From: Rhizobium sp. Q54
GTDB lineage: Bacteria; Pseudomonadota; Alphaproteobacteria; Micropepsales; Micropepsaceae
Assembly (NCBI GenBank): GCA_945882615.1
Contig: CAMCWK010000021.1
Location: 1-48,929, forward strand
Reading direction: 5' to 3'
DNA length: 48,929 bases
Below the pieces are notes generated by a model that had not been told where the DNA came from, did not search any database, and was given only the letters and a program-made list of their open reading frames with translations. Positions 43,146-48,929 of the stretch are shown here, piece by piece. Each line of letters begins with the position of its first letter. The stretch's first letter is position 1. The translations under genes and the position numbers were made by a program.

Positions 43146-43457
43146 TCAATAATAACGCGGAATGGGACCGACCTGCGGCGTCACGTCATCGCCCAGCTCA
43201 AACATGATTTCATCCACATAGCACCAGCCCCAGCCTTCCGGCGGATCATAGCCCTCGATGATGGGATGCTGGCTGCGATGAAAGTGCCGGGTGGCATGCT
43301 TGCCGCGGGACTGGTCGCAGCAGCCCACATGGCCGCAGGTGCGGCAGAGCCGCAGATGAAACCATTCCCAGCCCAGTTTCAGGCATTCCTCGCAGCCCTT
43401 GCTGCCGGGCGTGACATTCTGGAGCGTCCCCAGATGCGAACAGGTTTCGGCCATCAC
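43146..43457 (-). CDS. UBP-type zinc finger protein
   Basis: 103 residues; ATG 43457 or the next at 43454. The UBP zinc finger is complete: CSHLG, GCEECLKLGWEWFHLRLCRTCGHVGCCDQS, and KHATRHFHRSQHPII give the C/H ligand set of ZnF-UBP. In eukaryotes this domain binds the C-terminus of ubiquitin. In bacteria it is often linked to a cNMP-binding thioredoxin-reductase-like protein, which here is the gene directly upstream (overlap of a few bases at 43454). Partner binding by free C-terminal peptides is inference. Confidence 0.9.
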   Translation of the reverse strand: MMAETCSHLGTLQNVTPGSKGCEECLKLGWEWFHLRLCRTCGHVGCCDQSRGKHATRHFHRSQHPIIEGYDPPEGWGWCYVDEIMFELGDDVTPQVGPIPRYY

Positions 43458-45118
43458 TGCGCCGCCTCCGCAAGGTTTTCGCGCTGGCGAGCAAGATAGG
43501 CGTGCAGGGCCGAAACCACGGTCGAGCCTTCGCCCACCGCCGCCGCCACGCGCTTGACCGAGCCACAGCGCACATCGCCCACCGCAAAGACACCCTCACG
43601 GCAGGTTTCCAGCGTATGGCGGCCGTCCTCCCCGGTGACGACAAATCCGTTGCCGTCCAGCTTCACGCCGGATTCAGCCAGCCAGTCGGTATTGGGATCG
43701 GCGCCGATGAAGGAGAAAACATGGCCGACCGACCGTGCCGTTTCCGCGCCCGTGTCGCGGTTCTTCCAGCGGACGGCTTCCAGCCTTCCCTCCGCGCCGT
43801 CCAGACCGCAAATCTCGGTACGCAGCAACACCTCGACATTGGGCAGCGACCGGATGCGATCCACCAGATATTGCGACATGCTGGCTTCCAGGCTGGCGCC
43901 GCGCACCACCATCCAGACCTTCCGGGTCTGGGCGGCCAGGAACACCACCGCCTGCCCGGCGGAATTTCCCGCCCCGGTCAGCGCGACGTCCTGTCCGGCG
44001 CACAGCCGGGTTTCCACCGCGCTGGCCCAGTAATGCACGCAGCTTCCCTCGAAATCCGCGAGGTTGTGAATGTCGAGGCGGCGATAGCGGGCGCCGCTGG
44101 CCAGCACCACGCTGCGCGCTCTCGCCATTCCGTCATTGCCCAGCTTCAGCTGGAAACACGACGCGCCATCCTGGTCCAGTTTCTGCGTTTCCTCGGGAAT
44201 GGCGATCTCGGCGCCGAATTTCTGCGCCTGGTTGTAGGCGCGCGCCATCAAGGCCAGGCCCGAGATGCCGGTGGGAAAGCCCAGATAATTCTCGATCCGC
44301 GAGGAGGCGCCGGCCTGGCCGCCAAAGCTTCGACAGTCCAGAACCAGGGTCGAAAGACCTTCCGACGCGGCATAGACGGCACAGGCCAGCCCCGCCGGTC
44401 CGGCACCGATAATCACCGTGTCGTAAATGCGGGTGGAATCGATCGGCGCCAGCAGGCCGATGCAGCGCGCCAGTTCGCCTTCGCTGGGATTGTGCAAAAT
44501 CTCGCCCCCCGGGCACAGCACGATGGGCAGATGCTCCGGCTGGACGGTGAATTGCTTCAGCAAGGTCTGGGCACAGGAATCGCTGCCCGAATCCAGGCTG
44601 CGATGGGGATGGCCATTGCGGGTGAGAAAGTTTTCCAGCCGCAGCATGTCGCTGCTGCCAGCGGCGCCGATCAGGATCGGGCCCGTCTGTCCTGCTTCCA
44701 GCAGTCCGACCCGGCGCAGGATAAGCGCCCGCATGATGCGTTCGCCCAATTCGGCTTCCTGCACCAGCACGTCGCGCAACCGCTGCGGCGGCACAACAAT
44801 GGCCTCGACATCGTCTTCCGCCGTGGCGTCCACCAGCGCCGGCCGGTCGGAGAGCTGGGCCAGCTCGCCCAGGAAACTGCCGGGACCATGCCGCACGATG
44901 GATTGGCGATGCGAAATCGCGCCGCCCTGGCGCACGTCAATCGTGCCTTTCAGGACAAAGGCAAGACCCGGCGCCACTTCGCCTGCCCGCATGATGGCGG
45001 TGCCGGACACAAAGCTGCGAACCGTGCCGAAGCGCTTCAACCGCGCGAAGTCGTGGGCGTCCAGAATGGGAAAAATCTGGTCGCGGCGGGCGTCCAGGCC
45101 GGAAGTTTTTTCTGCCAT
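43454..45118 (-). CDS. cNMP-binding-domain thioredoxin-reductase-like flavoprotein
   Basis: 554 residues from ATG 45118. Residues ~20-145 are a cyclic-nucleotide-binding domain (GLAFVLKGTIDVRQGG, GPGSFLGELAQLSD), then a linker, then a TrxR-like FAD/NADPH domain (DTVIIGAGPAGLACAVYAAS, GGQAGASSRIENYLGFPTGI, VALTGAGNSAGQAVVFLA, GVFAVGDVRCGSVKRVAAAVGEG). The redox C-x-x-C of TrxB is missing: the aligned segment reads VHYWASAVETRL. So it cannot reduce thioredoxin the usual way. It pairs with the UBP zinc finger gene. Extension to 45148 is rejected. Confidence 0.88.
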   Translation of the reverse strand: MAEKTSGLDARRDQIFPILDAHDFARLKRFGTVRSFVSGTAIMRAGEVAPGLAFVLKGTIDVRQGGAISHRQSIVRHGPGSFLGELAQLSDRPALVDATAEDDVEAIVVPPQRLRDVLVQEAELGERIMRALILRRVGLLEAGQTGPILIGAAGSSDMLRLENFLTRNGHPHRSLDSGSDSCAQTLLKQFTVQPEHLPIVLCPGGEILHNPSEGELARCIGLLAPIDSTRIYDTVIIGAGPAGLACAVYAASEGLSTLVLDCRSFGGQAGASSRIENYLGFPTGISGLALMARAYNQAQKFGAEIAIPEETQKLDQDGASCFQLKLGNDGMARARSVVLASGARYRRLDIHNLADFEGSCVHYWASAVETRLCAGQDVALTGAGNSAGQAVVFLAAQTRKVWMVVRGASLEASMSQYLVDRIRSLPNVEVLLRTEICGLDGAEGRLEAVRWKNRDTGAETARSVGHVFSFIGADPNTDWLAESGVKLDGNGFVVTGEDGRHTLETCREGVFAVGDVRCGSVKRVAAAVGEGSTVVSALHAYLARQRENLAEAAQ

Positions 45119-45167
45119 ATCCAACCGTATCCAAGGCGAACCGGCCAATCCAGAGCCGTGGCGACTT

Positions 45168-46292
45168 CTAGCGCTTTGGCAGCAGTCCGGCCGCCTTCAG
45201 GGCGCGCAGGATGAGGTTTTCCGCCCGGGCGCCGGAGGCCGAAATCCGTTCCGCGGGCGTAAGCGCGGCTTCAATTTGCGGCAGCGCCGATTGTTCCGGC
45301 GGCGGCACAACCCGGATCGGCGTGGGCCGGGCGCGGACGGCGGGCTTGTCCAGCAGCCCCCAGAATTGGGCAATGCGGGTGGTGGAAGAAATGCCCGCTT
45401 CCAGAATAAAAGGTGCGGGCGTTCCCGCAATACGGCTGTCGATCGGCGCGCCATGGCCCAGGGCCGGAATGGTATAGACTTCCAGCCGGTCGTCCCAACT
45501 GAGACGAATGGCGCCATCCACCATTTCCTGTTTCGCGGCCGTAAGCTTCAGGCCATGCAGCTCGCCCCATTGCGCCACACTGGCCTGGGCATTGTTGATA
45601 TTGACGGTGGTATCGAGCGCGCCGTGCCAGATGGAGATCTTCGGCCATGGCCCTTTATGTTCTGAGGCCGCCCGAACCAGGTCACCCCATTCGCCGGGCG
45701 TTTTCAGCGGCGCGCTGCGCATATTTTCGAGCGCATCGCGCACATTCAAAGCCGCGCCGAAGGGAAGTCCGGCGACAATCGCGCCGCCCGCGAAGATTTC
45801 CGGATAGGTGGCGAGCATCACCGCCGTCATGGCGCCGCCCGCCGACAGGCCGGTGATGAAGACACGGGACGGATCAAGCGCATGATGCTCGATCATCGTG
45901 CCGATCATGGCGGCGATGGAGGCGGCTTCGCCTTCGCCGCGCCTGATGTCCTCGGGATTGAACCAGTTGAAGCAGCTGTTGGGATTGTTGAGCGCTTTTT
46001 GTTCGACGGCCAGCACGACAAAGCCGGCGCGCGCCGCCAGTTGCGACCAGCCGGTGCCGAAATCATAGCCGCCTGTTGTCTGGCCGCAGCCATGCAACAC
46101 CACCACCAGCGGCGCCCCGGCTTTGAGTGCCGACGGCACATAGGTGAACATCCGCAGATTGCCGGGGTTGGGGCTGAAAGCGGTGTCAACCAGAATGGTG
46201 GAGGCGGGCGCATCCCGGCGCTTGAGCGGATTGGGTTTTCCGCCAGGGCCAAGGCCATTGAATCGCATATACGCCACCAATTTCCGCCACAT
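45168..46292 (-). CDS. PHB-depolymerase-family esterase (LpqC-like)
   Basis: 374 residues from ATG 46292; M at 46268 also possible. Alpha/beta-hydrolase of the short-chain poly-hydroxybutyrate depolymerase type: LVVVLHGCGQTTGGYDFGTG, FITGLSAGGAMTAVMLA (lipase box G-L-S-A-G), SIWHGALDTTVN (acid/His region), and ALGHGAPID (His). Acts on polyester or ester substrates; no obvious signal peptide from the chosen start. A C-terminal proline-rich extension (RARPTPIRVVPPPE) is unusual. Confidence 0.85.
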   Translation of the reverse strand: MWRKLVAYMRFNGLGPGGKPNPLKRRDAPASTILVDTAFSPNPGNLRMFTYVPSALKAGAPLVVVLHGCGQTTGGYDFGTGWSQLAARAGFVVLAVEQKALNNPNSCFNWFNPEDIRRGEGEAASIAAMIGTMIEHHALDPSRVFITGLSAGGAMTAVMLATYPEIFAGGAIVAGLPFGAALNVRDALENMRSAPLKTPGEWGDLVRAASEHKGPWPKISIWHGALDTTVNINNAQASVAQWGELHGLKLTAAKQEMVDGAIRLSWDDRLEVYTIPALGHGAPIDSRIAGTPAPFILEAGISSTTRIAQFWGLLDKPAVRARPTPIRVVPPPEQSALPQIEAALTPAERISASGARAENLILRALKAAGLLPKR

Positions 46293-46426
46293 GTCTGAGC
46301 ATCCAATATCATGTTGCAGTGCAGCAATTTCAAGGCCGGCGCGGCTTTTTCTTACCTTTTTACGCAACTTTTACTTTGGAAGCGGATTTCCGGGACCCCG
46401 GCGACCCGCCCATCGTTATCGATCAG

Positions 46427-46654
46427 ATGGGATACTTTGCAGGCGTCCGGGACTTGCGCAATCTGCTCAGCGTGGCGGCAAAGCTTCGCCGACTGGCGGA
46501 CGACACATGGTATCCGAACGACAAGCATCTGTACCTGACGGCGGCGGCGCTGCTGGAAGCACGCGGCGAACGCATGGCGCTGCACCTGCCCGATGAGCCC
46601 TATGACCGGGCCCAAGATGCCGCCCTGCATCGTCCCGTGGATATGATGATCTGA
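46427..46654 (+). CDS. Small conserved-looking hypothetical protein
   Basis: 75 residues from ATG 46427; the true start could lie upstream because the same frame stays open to ~46319 with reasonable codons. MGYFAGVRDLRNLLSVAAKL is amphipathic, RRLADDTWYPNDKHLYLTAA and AALLEARGERMALHLPDEPY follow. No family recognised. Convergent with the cupin gene at 46660. Moderate confidence. Confidence 0.45.
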   Translation: MGYFAGVRDLRNLLSVAAKLRRLADDTWYPNDKHLYLTAAALLEARGERMALHLPDEPYDRAQDAALHRPVDMMI

Positions 46655-46659
46655 CGGCT

Positions 46660-47052
46660 TCAGGGCACCGGGGTCATCAGCGGCTTGCCCTTGTCAACGG
46701 TCCAGGTGTTGATCAGCTTGACCGGCATATCACCCAGCAGAACCGAGCGATGCGCCTGGCCGCGTGTCACCAGAAAACTGTCGCCCGGTCCCAGCTCGCG
46801 CGGCGGCTGGCCCTGAACTTCCAGCCGGATGCGCCCCTGCGCCACATAACCCATCTCCGAACCAAAATGCGTGTGGAAGGGATTGCCCGCGCCAGGCGGG
46901 GTATCAACGGTGCCGAATATTGTTTCCTGTGCCGGACTGGCGGCGACGTCAGTTTGCTGCAGGATGGTCCGCTTGGGGGTGGGCTTGGCCGGCTCTTGCG
47001 CGATTGCGGGAGAAACGGCGAGAAAGAAGGACAGAGCCAGAACTGCGCGCAT
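46660..47052 (-). CDS. Exported cupin protein
   Basis: 130 residues from ATG 47052. Signal peptide VLALSFFLAVSPAIA; then a cupin (NPFHTHFGSEMGYVAQGRIRL, PGDSFLVTRGQAHRSVL), with H-x-H and trailing His of a metal site. Periplasmic; other members bind small ligands. Start chosen by the signal peptide and AGG site upstream. Confidence 0.8.
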   Translation of the reverse strand: MRAVLALSFFLAVSPAIAQEPAKPTPKRTILQQTDVAASPAQETIFGTVDTPPGAGNPFHTHFGSEMGYVAQGRIRLEVQGQPPRELGPGDSFLVTRGQAHRSVLLGDMPVKLINTWTVDKGKPLMTPVP

Positions 47053-47115
47053 GAAGGACCTCGATGGCTTATGATATGGCGCCAGTTTAGCCTGGCTGGG
47101 ATCGGCGGGACAGGG

Positions 47116-47745
47116 ATGGAAAAGTACCTTTACTTCGGCAGCCTCGGGCTGCATGAGCGCCAATATCAAGTGCCGAACTTTGTCGGCCTGGCGCTCCATC
47201 CCGCCCATGACCGCGAGATGGCCCATGACGCCACCGCAGCGCTGCCCTTTGCCGACGCGTCCATCGCCAAGATCCAGGCCCAGGATGTGCTCGAGCATCT
47301 GCCGCTGGATAAAGTGCCCTTTGTGCTGGACGAGATTTATCGGGTGCTGAGGCCCGGCGGGATTTTCCGCCTCAGCGTGCCCGATTACCGCTCGCCGGTG
47401 ATGAAGCGGCGCTCTATCTATGATGCGCGCGGCCGGGTGACGGGCGACCTGCTGATGGGCGCCACGCCCTATTTCGACGAAACCACCGGCGATGCGCGGG
47501 TGCGCTTCAGCGAGGACGGCCATGCCCATATCTGGTTTCCCCGCTATGAGCTGATCACCCACCTGATCCTGAAGTCGCAAATCCGCAAAAGCGCCGAGAT
47601 CAAATTCTATCAATGCTTCCTGGACGATTATACGTACCTGTGCGAACCGGTCCCGGAAAACGAGATGTTCGTGCAGCGCGCCGCGCCGCATGACATGCGC
47701 GCCGGCGGGGCGCCGGTTTCCATCGTGGCCGACTTCATCAAATAG
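47116..47745 (+). CDS. Class I SAM-dependent methyltransferase
   Basis: 209 residues from ATG 47116. Contains LPFADASIAKIQAQDVLEHL and EIYRVLRPGGIFRLSVPDY, the acidic loop and strand-4/5 regions of a Methyltransf_11-type fold; the N-terminal SAM glycine motif is poorly kept (KYLYFGSLG), so activity on an unusual substrate is likely. Divergent from the exported cupin gene; the promoter lies in 47053-47115. Confidence 0.72.
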   Translation: MEKYLYFGSLGLHERQYQVPNFVGLALHPAHDREMAHDATAALPFADASIAKIQAQDVLEHLPLDKVPFVLDEIYRVLRPGGIFRLSVPDYRSPVMKRRSIYDARGRVTGDLLMGATPYFDETTGDARVRFSEDGHAHIWFPRYELITHLILKSQIRKSAEIKFYQCFLDDYTYLCEPVPENEMFVQRAAPHDMRAGGAPVSIVADFIK

Positions 47746-47748
47746 CGC

Positions 47749-48343
47749 ATGGATTTGCCTCCGGGCGGCCAGACCAGTAGAAACACGCCGGAACCGTGGT
47801 TCCGCTCTTTTTAGGAACTTCGCCCTGGCCCGTCACAAGCAGTCCCTCGCCCATATCGCCTATTTCGTCACCATCCTGATCAAGGGCTTTTTCGGTCTGC
47901 TGGAAATCACCCTGGGCATGATCATCGCCGTCACCGGATCGCAGCGGCTTCACACACTGATCCCGCAATGGACCGATCCTGCGCTTTACGAGGGCGGCCA
48001 GTCCGACCTTGCCGCGATACTGCGCGAGGCCGCCAGCGGGCTGGTGCAATCGCAGAATTTCATTGTCCTCTATCTGCTGGTGCATGGCGCGTTGAAGATG
48101 GCAATCACCCTAACCCTGCTGCGCGGCCGGGGCGTCTGGATATTCCCCTTCGCCATCACCATCCTGCTCGGGTTCATCCTCTATATGTGCTACGAACTCA
48201 GCGTGCACTGGTCCAACCTGCTGCTTTTCCTGGCATTGATGGACGCAGTGACCGTGGCGCTCGTGATCAATGAATGGCGGACCTGGAAGGAACATCCCCA
48301 TCCCGCCATCAAGGAGCTCGCTGAAGAGCTAACCCACCACTAG
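47749..48343 (+). pseudogene. DUF2127 membrane protein with apparent frameshift at its start
   Basis: The conserved part (IAYFVTILIKGFFGLLEITL, GVWIFPFAITILLGFILYMC, LLLFLALMDAVTVALVINEW) is a DUF2127-type multi-helix membrane protein and is intact to 48343. Its frame has no ATG, GTG or TTG near its N-terminus outside the methyltransferase gene. The only good start is ATG 47749 (4 bases after the previous stop), and that frame stops at a T-run (CTCTTTTTAG) near 47810. One T less would join MDLPPGGQTSRN to FRNFALARHKQSLAH. It may be a real mutation, a sequencing error, or translation from an unusual start. Confidence 0.6.
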
Positions 48344-48483
48344 CGCGGCCGGGTGCGGCTGCTAGCTGTCGGGGGCCGGGCATAGCGCGCCCCGCGTGTG
48401 AAAGCCTCCAGGGAAATTGCGAAGTTCCCGCAACGCCATGGCGGGGTTGGCGTTTCCACCAAACACCCATTTTGGAGGAACTC

Positions 48484-48786
48484 ATGACGACCCCCACCGG
48501 TCACACCAGCGCCATTCTGGCATCCAAGGTCAAAGGCACCGCCGTCTATAACGATGCGGGCGAGAAGATCGGTACCGTCGAGGATATCGTGCTCGACAAG
48601 CAGTCAAACCAGATCATGTTCGCCGCGCTGGGCTTTGGCGGCCTGTTTGGTATCGGCGAGAAATACTATCCTGTCCCCTGGTCCATGCTCGATTACAACG
48701 AGGACAAGGGCGGCTATGTCGTGCCCCTGAATAAGGACAGTATCGAGAACGCGCCGGCCTATGACCTCAAGGATCTGACCAAGTGA
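48484..48786 (+). CDS. PRC-barrel domain protein, apparently truncated by an IS
   Basis: 100 residues from ATG 48484 with GGAGG upstream. PRC-barrel: SAILASKVKGTAVYNDAGEK, IGTVEDIVLDKQSNQIMFAA, GIGEKYYPVPWSMLDYNED and KGGYVVPLNKDS. It ends DLKDLTK, where relatives usually continue several residues further. The stop TGA (48784-48786) is the first triplet of what looks like an IS terminal repeat, so the IS insertion seems to have clipped the end. The barrel itself is complete. Family binds RNA or acts as a scaffold. Confidence 0.85.
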   Translation: MTTPTGHTSAILASKVKGTAVYNDAGEKIGTVEDIVLDKQSNQIMFAALGFGGLFGIGEKYYPVPWSMLDYNEDKGGYVVPLNKDSIENAPAYDLKDLTK

Positions 48787-48929
48787 CCTGCCGGATATTT
48801 TGTACCAGCGTGAGTGAGACTACTGCATTGCTGGCGCTCCATCCAGATGGTGTGACTGAGGCGCAAAAGTCTGCGGCGCTGGCGGTCGATATCCCAGCGA
48901 TGAATGGGGTCTGACGGTGTTGTAGTGGT
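48784..48929. mobile_element. IS3-family insertion sequence, one end
   Basis: The segment from TGACCTGCC at 48784 to the window edge looks like one end of an IS3-family element. A TG-start terminal repeat (TGACCTGCCGGATATTTTGT) is followed by the 3' end of a transposase on the minus strand. The other end lies outside the window. Confidence 0.65.
48820..48929 (-). CDS. IS3-type transposase OrfB, C-terminus (cut by window edge)
   Basis: The minus-strand frame running from the right edge to a TAG at 48820-48822 reads HYNTVRPHSSLGYRPPAPQ at its visible start, the hallmark C-terminal motif of IS3-family rve integrase transposases (Y-N-x-x-R-P-H-x-S-L-G-Y). It ends SHHLDGAPAMQ. Only 35 residues are in the window. 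Confidence 0.85.
   Translation of the reverse strand, partial: HYNTVRPHSSLGYRPPAPQTFAPQSHHLDGAPAMQ

Overview
The window looks like a stretch of a GC-rich alphaproteobacterial chromosome. Supporting signs are a RpoE-ChrR type sigma/anti-sigma pair, an Mla operon whose permease carries an N-terminal STAS domain, many Tat or Sec exported enzymes, a trxB-lysR pair and Caulobacter/Rhizomicrobium-like protein styles. A Rhizomicrobium/Micropepsaceae-like soil organism is my best guess, but that is inference. From about 9 kb onward codon use is strongly GC-rich. The first ~8.8 kb and a short patch at 27.25-28.35 kb are visibly richer in A/T and look acquired.

Region 1, 1-4 kb (light-response type cluster). 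A LOV-domain/LuxR-HTH photoreceptor regulator (3337-3969) stands next to a small membrane protein and close to an operon of folE (GTP cyclohydrolase I), a renalase-like flavoprotein and a DCC-family (DUF393) protein. Between them lies a decayed second copy of the LOV gene (2439 to at least 2690). I read this as a blue-light or photo-oxidative stress module that went through duplication and decay.

Region 2, 4-8 kb (mobile element). It holds a DUF6471 protein, an excisionase-like HTH protein, a Cys-rich small protein, a Rep/HUH-like protein preceded by a strong hairpin, and a P4-type tyrosine integrase. Just beyond the integrase start there is a fragment resembling the 3' end of a tRNA-Ser gene (7920-7945), a likely attachment-site remnant. 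The matching tRNA gene is not in the window.

Region 3, 9-15 kb (catabolic cluster). Two exported enolase-superfamily dehydratase-like enzymes, a PLP D-amino-acid lyase, a RidA protein, an exported RraA-like protein and a LamG-like exported protein suggest turnover of sugar acids or hydroxy-amino acids. The substrate is unknown.

Region 4, 15-18 kb: a tightly coupled operon of type III polyketide synthase, methyltransferase and FAD-dependent oxidoreductase, probably making a modified alkyl-phenol or quinone lipid.

Region 5, 18-33 kb: mostly housekeeping and exported proteins. These are a monohaem cytochrome c, an M13 metallopeptidase, an exported methyltransferase, an Lrp regulator, trxB and LysR, an exported beta-carbonic-anhydrase-like protein, aspartate aminotransferase, a frameshifted PIN-domain/zinc-ribbon gene, a PQQ-type beta-propeller protein, an outer-membrane efflux lipoprotein and an aldo/keto reductase. 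Dispersed palindromic repeats lie between genes.

Region 6, 33.6-39.4 kb: the RpoE-like sigma factor and ChrR-like cupin anti-sigma are divergent from a DUF1365 gene, with back-to-back ECF-type promoters between them. Then comes an mlaE-mlaF-mlaD-lipoprotein operon for phospholipid transport at the outer membrane.

Region 7, 39.4-48.9 kb: a DUF1328 peptide, a Mug-type DNA glycosylase, esterases, a Tat-exported sugar-phosphate-isomerase-like protein, two cupins, a cNMP-binding/TrxR-like protein paired with a UBP zinc finger protein, a PHB-depolymerase-like esterase, a methyltransferase, a DUF2127 membrane protein with an apparent 5' frameshift, and a PRC-barrel protein. The window ends in the 3' end of an IS3-type transposase whose insertion seems to supply the stop codon of the PRC-barrel gene.
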